A stretch of 33,691 nt of DNA, from assembly GCA_034696485.1 (NCBI GenBank), contig JAQIWT010000119.1, positions 1-33,691 of the forward strand, written 5' to 3'. The first letter of the stretch is position 1. Every line of letters starts with the position of its first letter. Positions 21,881 through 33,207 of the stretch are shown here, piece after piece. Made by a program: the position numbers and the translations under genes. Below the pieces are notes generated by a model, which had not been told where the DNA came from, did not search any database, and saw only the letters and a program-made list of their open reading frames with translations. This DNA comes from Isohypsibius dastychi (taxonomy: Eukaryota > Tardigrada > Eutardigrada > Parachela > Isohypsibiidae).

Positions 21881-24598
21881 CCAAATGAACCATGAAAGCT
21901 AGGATTTTCAACAACTGATAAACATGAATCACGACGACTCAAGCAACCAATGTTAATCAATGTGTTTTTGTTCGCGTGACAGGTCCCGTGGTGGTAAAAC
22001 TTGTTGCCTAGATGGTGGCGTACATGTTACAGCGCATGAGCCCAGAAAAGTTATTGTCATCTACTACCGGACAGTAACAACAATGCCATCTTAGTCATCT
22101 GTTTTCTGTCGTACTTGAAGGCCAGTTTTTCTAGATACTGCACTGTCTGTGTTATATTAGGGCGGCAATAGATTTGTGAATGGATGAATCACTGATTCTA
22201 CCACCAAAGTTAACTTAACCTTTAACGCCAAATGTTTAAGGCTAATCGTTAACGCAAATATTTCAACGGTAATAGCGAAGTCTACAGGCTCACCTGTTCC
22301 CATTGATTCACATGGATACGGGTAAAAATGATCTTCTCGGTTCTCGGATTTCATCCGTTTTTCCGTCACCCGAATTCCATCCAACCCAAGGAAAGGATAA
22401 TTGTATTTCGTGTTAAGAAACGGTCAGCAGGGTGTGCGTGTCATTGAAGATCCCACAGCTTAGAGGGACGAAATTTTGCGGCTAAGCGAGCACGCTTCGT
22501 GCAATGAGCACAAAACATGTTGACATTTTCGAATCAACGCCCATTTGCGTGACGAAACTGACTTTCATTCAGAAAGCTTTGACTGATCCGCAATAACTTC
22601 TCCCATAGAAAAATTCCACGATCATTTTCGTATCTCTTCTTTAGGTCCAACTTCCCAGCTGCCCTGTTTCCAAAACGAACTGATGCTCTCGGCAGAATCA
22701 CCGCCCTTAACCCACGGCAAAACCTTCCCCCACCATATACACGACTCTGCGACACTTACATGGCTCCGTGAATACATTCCTCACTCACTTCACAATCTGC
22801 TATTCTCCATCTTTTTTATATTTGACAGCGTACTGACTTTAAGGTGACCATGCCCATTCATTTGACTGTGCGCGGGTTGGAGCAAAGCTTCCGGCTGCTA
22901 GCGAGGCAGTCTTCAAGAAATTTAAATATAAAATAATTTCAAAATCTATTTATTTCACTTTAAATGGCTGTTAAAATAGATAACGCTCGGGATTTACCGT
23001 TGTTCTGCCAAGCGGCGAAAAAGGTTATTTGTTTGCAAAAATCCCTGTTGAACCAGCGTTATTTTAGTCAAGAGACTCCGACGTGAAAATGTCTGTTTAT
23101 GACTAGATAATGCTGTCATCGATTTTTTCTCCTAAAGAGAAAGCTTTTAGGGAAAAACGGGTGTCAATGTTTTAAACTCGAATATGTTCTGAACCAAGGA
23201 ACGAAAAATTCGACGGCAGAATGAGCTCTGGTGCGTAGCACAACGGATTATGTTATAAAATATCACCCGCTGACAACCTAGTTCAACCAGCATTTTTTGC
23301 AAGTCTTCGGAAGTGATACGATCAAAACTGCTTTTCTCGGCGCTGACCACTGGAGTATCTGAGCAGTAAATTGAATGTCGCGCCATCTGATATCCTGCTT
23401 GACAGAAGCTGACCGTTGATGTCCAGCTCCTTTGAGAGGATTGTGCTATTTAATTTAACTGGTTGCATGGAAAAGTAAAAGGGGAAAGTTAAGTGAGGTG
23501 AGAAAGATGCAGGGGGCGTAATTGTTCCTGTCGGCTGTTTTCGAAGAAGAAGATCGATCGCGAGATCAGTTTGATGATTCTATCGTTGCTTGTCATTAGG
23601 TCAGTCATCCATCGAGCAAATCGGTGGGTGATGGCGGTTGGCGGCGCTCTGATCAGTGGTCAGTAGGGAACTACCATGAACTATTTATGTTAAACCATTT
23701 TTACCGCTTAGTGAGAATCTGCTGTAATAATCATAATGTTGTTGCTCAAACGGACAAGGTCACCTTAAACAAACATTATCCACCGAATCTTTGCATTCCG
23801 ACAAATCTTATTAAAATCGCGAACGATGCTACCACGTCCGTTTGAAATTGAGCTGACGTTACAAGCCTCACAACTCGAATGCAAATGATAGCTATCAGAC
23901 TCGGAGGTGAGAGAGGGATCAAACCTTGTCCCCTAAAAGAAAATCTTCTGAACTCGTCACAAACGTATCTATGTTTATCCATAGGTAACGACGAGAATTT
24001 TTTTGTTGTTTCGTGCAGAAAAGACAATCTTCGGTTCATTCCCACATTCACAGTCTTCAATTGTCCGCTAAACTTTGGATGAGTTCACTAACTTGGCATT
24101 CCCTCGATTACTATCTGAAGCTCAGGCTCACATATCAGTTCTTCGATCGGTATGTTTTGCAGACCTCCAAAAACCATTAGATGACGTAAAATGGTACAAA
24201 GTGCCTCTCGTATTTCTCTTTCTCGGATGGCCAAAATTGTCAAGAACCGAAGTTTCCGAACTCTGAAATCTAATACATGTCAATGTTGTCATCAAGTTTT
24301 AGCAGCCAAGGAATTGATGTAACGTTCATACGGTACCAGTCCTCTGATCGTTCCACCATTTCTCTGCTTCGTCAAAGTTGTCTTGAAAGGTCAAGGTCCT
24401 GCTCAGCAACTTACACGGGTTTTTTCACCATTTTTAAACCAAGCTCAAGGGCAGTCTTCCGAGCGTCAGACCTTTGGCGTCTCCACTGGGTTCTCAGTTT
24501 TGTTTGACGTACTTTTCCACTCAAAATCTATATCCGGTGGTTGGTTCTGTAATTATCCGTTTCTCAGGAGGCCGGTAGGCACTGCTTCATTGAACATC
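21881..24598. other. Divergent intergenic region before KLHL10
   Basis: 2.7 kb between a minus-strand gene and KLHL10 (+), presumably holding both promoters. It contains short open frames only; 23147-23386 (minus) is listed separately. No repeat family of the window recurs here. Confidence 0.45.
23147..23386 (-). CDS. Possible small protein or first exon, unrecognised
   Basis: An ATG-started frame of 79 codons reads MARHSIYCSDTPVVSAEKSS and continues with SFDRITSEDLQKMLVELGCQ. The first 40 residues look like an ordinary protein N-terminus. After LGCQR the sequence CGG|GTGATA could be a splice donor, and the remaining residues look less coding. No convincing downstream exon was found, and chance cannot be excluded. 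Confidence 0.28.
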   Translation of the reverse strand: MARHSIYCSDTPVVSAEKSSFDRITSEDLQKMLVELGCQRVIFYNIIRCATHQSSFCRRIFRSLVQNIFEFKTLTPVFP

Positions 24599-27500
24599 AT
24601 GTCCAGTCTTCTCGGACAGCGTCGATATGATGTCTCTCAGAAGTACAGTTCAGAGGCTCTAGAGCTTCTCAATGACATGCGTAAAATGGGGCAATTATGT
24701 GATGCTGAACTAGTGTTATCAGATGGTTCTCTCAAAGTATGCCAGTGATTTCATAAAGATTTGTGATATTACAATGCGGAAGAATAAATTATTTCGCAGG
24801 TGCATAGAGCAATTTTATCGTCTTGCAGTCCATATTTTCGCGCGGTGTTCACAACAAACTTACGCCCAGCCGCACAGGAAAGGACGGATAAATGGATAAC
24901 ACACCTGTCAGGAATTACATCGCAATTTATGGAAGTTCTCGTTGACTATGCATACACACGCAAACCACATATCACACTGGACAACGTTCAGGATATTATA
25001 ATTGCCGCGGATATGTTCTGCATGTTGGGGCTTTTGGATGCTTGCGTCGATTTCATGCGTGACCACATTGACCCGGAAAACTCTATTGTGATTCGGAGAT
25101 TTGCTGAGGCGATCTGTATACCGGAACTTCGCTTCTACGCACTGAAATATCTTTTAGAAAACTTTGGTTCTGTCAGACGGATGAATTCTTTCTCGACGCT
25201 AACATTAGATGAACTGGTCGGGCTCCTGAAGCACGATATGCTCAACGTGACAAAAGAGGAACAAGCATGGGAAGCAATCGGTGAGACGATGGGCTCTAAA
25301 TAATCCACTGATTGTTGTGACCTTGTTCCATACACATCCGTGGATTATCACGATACACTTTTTCGCAGTTCAGTGGATCGAAGCAGATAAACCGAATCGC
25401 AAAAAATTCATTGTGCAGATTCTGCCTGCCCTGCGCGCCGGATTGATCGATTCTCAGTACTTTATGGAGAAAATCAAGAGCAATCCTCTCCTCAAAGAGT
25501 TTGACAACGAATGTAAACCAGTTGTTATTGCCGCGTTGAAGTATATCTATGACCTCGATTTGAACAAAAGTCCCGAACAAGACCCAAACGACGTTTACAT
25601 AACTCGATCACGTGCTCCCCACGAGATCATGTTCGGTACATTATAATGGTGGTCTCTGAAGCACCTGAACATAAATTTTGTTCCAGCAATGGGAGGGTGG
25701 TCTGGAGGATCACCAACGAATCTGGTTGAATGCTATGACTGTAGAGCCGATAGGTGGATAAGGTGAAGCTCAGTTTTCATCGTAGGCGTTTTGTTCTACA
25801 GCCGGAACCGTTTGATTCAGATTCATGATGCCCATTTCCAGGACGAATGTTGGTGATCGTAATGGTCCACGTGCTTATCATGGTTTAGCAGTTCTCAATG
25901 GTTTGATATACACGATCGGAGGTTTTGATGGGATAAGCTATTTTAACACCTGTCGGGCTTTTGATCCGGCCACCCGCTCTTGGCTTGAAATATCCCCAAT
26001 GCAGACTCGCCGATGTTATGTCAGTGTTGTAGCGCTGAAAGGTCACCTCTATGCTATGGGGGGATACGATGGAGAATCACGTATGTTTCGTCCAGTTTGT
26101 TGATCTTACTATCACAAGAGTGGGTTTAATCACTTGATCACCGTTGAACAGGACAGGCGCGCCAAGCTACAGTTGAGCGCTACTCACCAAGAAAAAATCA
26201 ATGGAGGTTCGTCGCACCCATGAATTCGCAACGATCTGACGGGTCAGCTTGTGTTATGAATGACAAGATCTACATGGTTGGTGGATTTAACGGACAAGAA
26301 TGCTTACAATCAGCCGAAGTTTATGACCCAGTAACGGACACATGGGAGTTCATACAGCCCATGAGAAACCGGCGCAGCGGGGTTGGAGCATGTGCCCTGA
26401 ACGAGCATATCTACGCAATCGGTGGGTTCAACGGTGTTGCACGAATGCTGAGTGGGGAACGTTACAGCCCTGCAACCAATCAGTGGACCCCGATCAAAGA
26501 CATGCTGAATCCACGGAGCAACTACGCTGTCCAAGTAAGTTGTTTTGTCAAAATGAACAGCTCCTGTCATATTCGTGCATCGCAAGTTGGTTCTAAACTG
26601 GTGGAGCATACCATAGTTCAAAGATATTGCGCAAATTCTAAACTCTTATCCCCAAAACGGCAGTGGTGTGTTCCGGGACAGTTAACACGGCGGAACACCT
26701 TCGATCGGTACGGTTGGTCCAAAAGACGAATCGAAATAAGACATGTAGAAAACCAGAGTAGGAAGCGTGGATAAAATAGGGAAGCTTCATCTGTCGATAA
26801 ATCCGAGATACACATTTTCACAGAAATACACATTTGCTTTCTGAAATGACTAATTTGATCTTAAACCTTTTGAGAGCAAAGCATTTTGGAGAGCTTCTTG
26901 AAAATCTGCTGAATATGAAAAGGCCGGTGATCAGGTTTTATTATTTATACACACAACACTCGATAGATTTCGTCGAGCTCCTGCTATTCATACACATTTC
27001 TGCTATATCAACATCAACTTACGATAAAAGGCTGCAAATACCTACCTACCGTAGTGAGCAACAACCTTAATTTCTCAAAATGTGTCAATCGAAGAGAAAT
27101 TGTTTTCACCTGATAAGTTGGCTGTTTTCGCACTTATCAAAATAAATCTTGAGATCTATCAGTTGGTATGAGTTTCGGCGGAAAAGCTGATAAATGGATG
27201 CTGAACATCGGCCTTCCAGGGTGCCTGTTGATGGCCTTTCCACATTGGTCGGTCCCTGGTATCTCTCACGATGTTTGCGCCACTAGTCCCACCAACATTG
27301 CGAAATTTTCTTTTTAAAGTTGAACAGGTTATAACCTAGTTGACTGGTGTCGGGGCGAGGAGTGGTACACGCTCACACGTTCACATAATACATTACCAGG
27401 ACGACGTTAAATTATCGAAGATTCATTGTAAATATGCAGCCTAAACCATGCACATCTCTGGATGGTCTTAATATCCGAGACCATTATGCTGAGACCATTA

Positions 27501-27972
27501 TGTCAGTTATTTGTGACCAGATGCTGAGAAGTAATAATCTAAAAATCACAGATTTTTACTGGTTCATTCTTGCAGCTCTTGGATGACCGTATCTTTGCCG
27601 TTGGGGGCTTCAACGGAGTGACGAGTAATTCGGCGTTCTTTCTTAGCTTTTCGCTGTGTACAGCAGTTTTTTGTAGCTATCGTAAATGTTGAAAGTTATG
27701 ACGAAAAAACAAACGAATGGGAAGAGAATGCCAGCATGAGCCTATTTCGAAGTGCGCTGAGCGCATGCGTTGTAAGCAACATTCCAAACATCGGATCGTT
27801 CATCGAAAGACCAGGTATTGATAACTACGTCCCGAAGTCTCTCCGGGCTGCCACGCTGAAGGATCAAGATAGCATGGTTGTCATCGAACCCAGCACACAC
27901 GACGACAGTGAAAGCTACAATGGCCATACGGCAGATATTGATTCAGATGCTGATATGGAAGATCAAACATGA
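24599..27972 (+). CDS. KLHL10: Kelch-like protein 10 (BTB-BACK-Kelch) orthologue
   Basis: Substrate adaptor for a Cullin-3 ubiquitin ligase; in mammals it is spermatid-specific and needed for male fertility. Eight exons, 24599-24736, 24800-25280, 25369-25635, 25687-25762, 25842-26080, 26152-26534, 27576-27624 and 27677-27972, join in phase 0, 1, 1, 2, 1, 0, 1 to give 642 residues (human about 608). The BTB domain begins LCDAELVLSDGSLKVHRAIL and includes SSCSPYFRAVFTT; BACK follows (CIPELRFYALKYLLENF). Six Kelch blades carry the GG pairs: GGWSGGSPTN, IGGFDGISYFN, MGGYDGESR, VGGFNGQECLQSAEVYDP, IGGFNGVARMLSGERYSP and VGGFNGVTTIVNVESYDE. GGWSGGSPTN and the spacing match KLHL10 rather than other KLHLs. 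Exon 7 is only 49 nt. The C-terminus is acidic and longer than in human. The open frame extends upstream of ATG 24599, so an earlier start is possible. Confidence 0.92.
26535..27575 (+). other. Long intron 6 of KLHL10
   Basis: 1041 nt from GTAAGT to TTGCAG between Kelch blades 5 and 6. The frame reads on for some 80 codons after the donor, but this sequence lacks Kelch features. No repeat or internal gene was recognised. Confidence 0.7.
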
Positions 27973-29416
27973 AAGCGGACGATACGCGCTCACATGGCTT
28001 CAACAACCGTCCGTGGTTTGAAAAATATTTGTATCACAGCATGGGCTTCTCTGAATTGCTGAGCTTGGGTTGAGTTACACTCATGCATCTGTCATTTCGG
28101 TGAGAGTCAGAACGGCTGGTTGATTCATTGTTCGCTGACTCTGTTAATTAACATCCCATCCTATTGCCGGTTCTTCTCCCATAGAAGTCAGAAGATTATA
28201 ATTGATTTCGTTTCAATCAAGACCAATGCTTCACCGAACATCAAGAACACAGGAATGCAAAACGGCAATGTGTTTGCTACAGATTCAGAAGAGACATAAG
28301 CTTAAGGCCACACCGTAGCACTAAAGTGGCGTCACTCCATTTATTTCCGACCCCCGTATGCAACCGTTTTTGTGAACTCCCCACTTTCTTGAACTCGGGG
28401 TTCACAAACCCCGTTTTCGTTAACCGTTCAAGGTTCAAAAACCCGTTTTCTTGAACCCTCCACAGTTTACAGTTTCTGTCACTTGCAAATTATGGAGAAT
28501 AGCTCATCTCATGATACAGCTTTTTCTACAGAAAATTCACGTTCGGGGTGGGGTGCGGTATGTGAAACAAGCAGAAATACTAGTGTTTACATTTTGAAAC
28601 GGCTGACGGAAAATCTGAAACTGAAACTAAAACCAAACTGTATTCTCAGATGAGCAATTCTCCCTAAATTGCAAGTGACAAAAACCGCAAACAGTGCAGG
28701 GTTCAAGGAAACGGAGTTTGTGAACCTTGAACGGTGCACAAAAACGGGGTTTGTGAACCCCGGGTTCAAGAAAACGGGGAGTCCACAAAAACGGTTTCGC
28801 CCGTATCCATGTATGAGGAATGTTGTAACGTTCCTCAAAGAGATGGGATTTCAATACCCTGAATATCCTCGTTACTCGTAACAGTGGAAGTGATTCGAAA
28901 ATTAGTCGGAAGACAAACTGATCCAGCTCCAGCATAATCGATCATAAAATTTAGAATAGTTTTAAAACAAGGAAAGAAGCTGATAAAAACGAGAGGCAAC
29001 CCAATCTGTCCAAAACGCCTGAGAATTTTTTTATCTTGAAAATACTTTCCTTTTAATCCCATCTTGAAAATCCGAGCCCCTGTTGATTCAAATGACAGAA
29101 ACTAGAAGTAAAAGCAGCAAAATTGCTTCAACAGACTCGCAAATAAAGTCGGCGACATTAACATTGACAGCTCTATTACGATTTCGTGAGCCCTGTAAGT
29201 ATTGGCTTTTTATCCTCTGAACTCAATACCATCTGGAAAAATGTAAGATTTGTGGTTTCCACTAACAACATCGAACCAAAGTAAACAATGGGTTTAACGT
29301 CCACGAAGTTAGTCTAAGGAGGCCTTCAGTCGAGCTTCCAGAATCCTTGTCGATGTAATAGCTCGTTTCATTTGTTGCCTTCTTCGGTACTTTGTCCCCA
29401 ACACAAACTTCCCGCT
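27973..29416. other. Intergenic region KLHL10-EFHC2
   Basis: 1.4 kb between two plus-strand genes, dominated by the foldback element at 28363-28796. Open frames at 28587-28935 follow the repeats of one arm (recurring KTGFVNPGF-like peptides or their reverse) and are not genes. Confidence 0.55.
28363..28796. mobile_element. Foldback element with about 150-bp inverted arms
   Basis: The left arm (28363-28512) begins AACCGTTTTTGTGAACTCCC and the right arm (28641-28796) is its reverse complement with scattered mismatches, ending GTCCACAAAAACGGTT. The inner arm ends TCACTTGCAAATTATGGAGA pair with TCTCCCTAAATTGCAAGTGA. A spacer of 128 bp separates them. Within each arm, CCCGTTTTCTTGAACC-like blocks recur and GGGGTTCACAAACCCC is itself palindromic. 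No transposase frame is present. A target duplication could not be defined. Confidence 0.78.
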
Positions 29417-31691
29417 ATGGACCCCCGCGCTCGTCAAACGTGTCAGGGAACCGTCTATCAAGGCTATACAAATGATTATCTTCGGAACAGAGTAGGTTTT
29501 CGGCTCTTTGGTATGAAAGGAGGGTTGTCGCACTTTCACTGCAGGAGAGAAATTTTTTACATCGGACGCAGTCGTTAGATTTCAAGAACGGCTTTAGAGC
29601 AGGCAGATGCGCAAATCCACAAGAGGCTTTCATCGTTGATGATCCCAAACTGGACACTGATCAGCTGGGAGATCTGGTGAAGTTGGGATGTCTGAATCCA
29701 GAGTACTATCATCTGCCACCGGAGCGCGCAGTAAGACGAACTCTTGGCGATGAAAAGCTGCTGTTGCACCAGAGAAATGCCGAGGCACCCAGTGTATGTG
29801 CACTTCAACAGTTTCATCGTGATACCATCTCATGCCTGACTGTTAGGTATTGAGATTTTACGCATATCACATCGACTCGCTGCCACAGGAAAAGCCTTTT
29901 CTCACAGAAAATTGGCGTCTACGGAAGTACATCCTGTACTTTTATGTAGCTGACGGAACGATCAGGATCTGGGAAAACCGAGAGTCTAACAGCGGTTTTA
30001 CCCAAGGAATCAACCTGCGACGCCGCCGCTTTACAATGCCCGGGAAAGATTCACAATATTACAATTGGTATAATATGGATGTAGGCATTGATGTTGATCT
30101 TGCCGGCCATCAGTTCCATATTTACGACTGCGACGAATATACACGAGTAGGTTTCAACATCTACTACGAAGCAAATCCTCTTCGTGAACTCAATTTTTGC
30201 AGCTATATTTCGAATCTCAAGGGGGAAGCCTTAAACCCAGCGAGGCTATTCCAGATGACCCATATTTCAAGTGGAGAGATTTTATCAACCGTCCCACAAA
30301 AACTCCAAAGGAGCCGACCGAATTCCTGTTGGCAAAATTCATTAAGCTCGATGGCATCGTGTTGGCATTCGAAGTGGTTGTCGACGAAAGCTTCTTTCCA
30401 GCTGGTGATGTTCGCAAGATGGCACTGAGATACTATGTGTTCGATGATACCATAGAGCTATGTCAAATAGCCCAGAAAAATACCGGTTACGATCCTGCCA
30501 GCGCAGTGATACGGAGGCAAAAAGTTCCAAAAAACTTTCATGCAGATATCGTCCGTGAGTTAACTGTTTGAGAAAGTTTGGTATTTTTTAAAACTCACCG
30601 GTTATCAAGGGCAGATTGGTGACAAAACAAAAGCAGAAAACTACACGTTTAAGGACCTGCGGATTGGTGATACACTGCTACTTTTTGGCAAAAAAACAAC
30701 AGTTTGTGATTGCGATGAATACACAAGAAAGTGGTATCGTGAAAAGGGAATCGACCAGCCAGTCAAAATCGATCCCGACACAATCATGCCCCCTAAGACT
30801 CAAATGGTTCCGCGTGGCATCAAGGAATGGGACCCCTTAGCTTTGCAAGGAGGATACGAAGATAGTCTCCAAAACTGCCTGCATCTGACACCTTATCCAC
30901 CTCGATCTAATATCTTGCAGAAGCTGTTCTATCAGCAAGAAGTTTTACGCTACGAGGCCAAACTTGTATGACATTTGAAAATATTATTGCTTGTTAATTG
31001 ATGTCTTTTGCTTGGGTAGGTCACTCAGGATCCGGCTGAACAACCAAGACGGTTCATGATATGCTACTATGTTGGTGATGAGACTGTGATGATAATGGAG
31101 CTCAAGGTTCCATCGATTCACTCAGTGCAATACAAATTTCTATCTCGCCGTAAGCTTGCGAAAGAAGGCGACGTAAACCCACCTCGTTACTACACCGAGA
31201 AAGACTTCATCTTGGGGTCTATCCATCATATTGAAGGTCGCTACTTTCAAATTATCGACTGTGACCAGCACGTGATCAACTTCGCACGTGATCATCCGGA
31301 AACGTTACCACTGGGCGAAATAGAGCAATTCCAGCGAACTCGAGACGAAAAACAGAATGCAACCCCATTCACACAGTTAAGGACGGAAGTATCTGATCTG
31401 GATGGCAAAGTGAAACAGGCTCTACTGAAGCTCCTTCGGTGGCACACGATTGAACCTGGTTTGTTATATCGGCTTTTTCTACAAATGGACGAACAAAAGA
31501 GCAGTGTGCTATCATTCGATATGCTAAAACACATCTGCGCTGAGTTGAACATCACTGACGAGGACGAAGTATTATTGGGAATGTTACAACGAGCTAGTCA
31601 CGGTCAAGCCTGCTCAGTCGAATTTCCCCGTTTTATGCACACTGTCATGATGTCACCACGTGAAAATGTTCAATCAACATTCATTTGTTAA
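29417..31691 (+). CDS. EFHC2: EF-hand domain-containing protein 2 (EFHC2/EFHC1 family)
   Basis: Doublet-microtubule inner protein of cilia and flagella (the Rib72-related family). Exons 29417-29491, 29545-29793, 29847-30146, 30203-30554, 30610-30965 and 31020-31691 join in phase 0, 0, 0, 1, 0 through introns of 53-56 nt to give 667 residues (human EFHC2 about 749, EFHC1 about 640). FLHRTQSLDFKNGF (about 29-42) matches the N-terminal signature of the family. Three DM10 domains follow at about 109-215, 241-367 and 436-540, each ending in the DCD/DCDEYTR-type motif (YDCDEYTR, CDCDEYTRKWY, IDCDQHVINF). A degenerate EF-hand region (LFLQMDEQKSSVLSFDMLKH) lies near 595-620. The SNSGFTQG and EDSLQNCLHLTPYPP pieces favour EFHC2. 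The first 25-codon exon is the least certain. AATAAA occurs at 31695-31700, just after the stop. Confidence 0.9.
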
Positions 31692-31694
31692 AAT

Positions 31695-31700
31695 AATAAA
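31695..31700 (+). promoter_or_regulatory. Candidate polyadenylation signal of EFHC2
   Basis: AATAAA lies 4 nt after the TAA stop of the EFHC2-like gene. If used, the 3' UTR would be very short. The hexamer alone is weak evidence in AT-rich sequence. Confidence 0.4.
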
Positions 31701-32381
31701 AATATGAGGGCACTGGTATCTGCTGAGATGAACTGAGTGAGACGGAATGTTCGGTGGATGATCTGCGTTCTAATATGTTAATACGTACAAAAGTGTTTTG
31801 GGAAACAGATCTTAAGCAAGCCCGGCAACCGTGCGGCACAAGCTGTGTGATTCGAGCGGACAACTTTACTTGAACGAGAACCTAGTGAAATAGGCATAAT
31901 CCCGGATGTTTCATAAACTTTGGGTCTTCTCCAGTCCATCAGCCTTCATTTTGATGAGTCGAAGTGTTTTCAGTTCGCGAACTACTGCAGATGTGATAGT
32001 CAAATCGCAGTTCCTGAACTGAGAAAATGTCATTCGCGGGATCCGTGCGTAATTGCGCGCGTGATTAGCTGTCCTTATGACCGAGTGAGGTCGCAAAGTC
32101 GCAGTTGGAACGGTCGATCGGCAAAGGTAGATACTCAGCACAGCTGGTCACCCAATAGGTACATCTACCTTCGTGCGTCATGCCTGGGCACGCGACCATT
32201 TGAGGTTGCGAAATGTCAGTTCATCACTTGGTTCCCGACAAAGAAGGCCAATTCTCCAGTGTCAACCCTCAGATCTCGCTGGGTTAGGCACTTCCATTGA
32301 ATGCGTTAGCCCAGAGACTCAACTCATGAGAAGTCATGACTTTCTCGGCTTCCACTGACAAATTTTGATCGCCCACATTTC
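31701..32381. other. Convergent intergenic region
   Basis: About 680 bp between EFHC2 (+) and a two-pass membrane protein (-). A plus-strand frame at 31920-32300 and overlapping frames show no domain. No repeat is seen. Confidence 0.4.
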
Positions 32382-33207
32382 TTACTCTTTGTCGATGTTT
32401 CCCGCCCTTGATTCACAATAAACTCTCCAGGGTCCATAGACATAGTCGGTACCAGGATCTCGATCGTCAATTTCAATTCTAGTTATGGATTCCAAATCAC
32501 TCTCAAGCTCTTTCAGTTTGTAACATTTTGGTAGCCTTCCTGCCTGACGACCGTCCTCCGAATTTGACCGTGAACATGGTCTTGGAGTCTTCTGATTTTG
32601 TGATGACTGTATTGCACTACGTGCAGTTTGGACTGATGAGTCCAGTACGCCAGAAAAAATTGAAAATAGCATGAGAATACCAAAGCTGCCCGTTATCAAA
32701 AACAGTATCAAGACAGGCTCAGAGAGTCCAGCCCGAAATGACTGGCCCTGACTGAAGGTGAGCCCGCTGATGTAAGATCCAGTGACGGCGAGCTTCTCAC
32801 TTTGTCGCAATTGTGTATGGACGGCTTTGAGTCTGTTGACGGCACTGGCGCAAGAGATCACATTTTCGTTTACTGCCTCACTGATATCTAAAAAAGGAAA
32901 TACACTGCTCTTTCCAGAACTAAGGGGCAGTTCTCGAATTGACCGAAACTGAACTTGCTCTTACTTACGTACTTCTGTGCGCAGCGACAAGAAGGCCGAG
33001 GTCAGTCATGAAAGAATTATCAAACCACGTAAACTTGCTGATATGTTGCCGAATTTGAGTATCGCAAGATAGCAACATGACCCCAACGAAACCGAGTGCC
33101 GTAAACATACCACAAATGAAATATCCAATATACTTTCGAACCAGATGAACTCTATAAACCAACTCACAGACAGAATCTCTGCATCCCTGACCACGCATAA
33201 ACATCAT
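32382..33207 (-). CDS. Unrecognised two-pass membrane protein
   Basis: Two exons, 33207-32969 and 32880-32382, joined in phase 2 (donor GTAAGT, acceptor ATATCAG), give 245 residues from ATG 33207. Two hydrophobic segments are clear: YIGYFICGMFTALGFVGVML (about 26-47) and PVLILFLITGSFGILMLFSI (about 135-155). Between them lies an 85-residue loop with Cys48 near the membrane and Cys90, preceded by a basic N-terminus (HLVRKY), so the loop is probably extracellular or luminal and both ends cytosolic. The C-terminal 90 residues are polar, with an acidic block (ELESDLESITRIEIDDRDPG) and YVYGPW. No family is recognised. The gene is convergent with EFHC2. Confidence 0.65.

Noticed and set aside
28587-28935. 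Minus-strand frames with repeated FLNPGFTNPVF-like peptides
   Set aside because: The repeats follow the arms of the foldback element; the frame reflects repeat structure rather than a gene.
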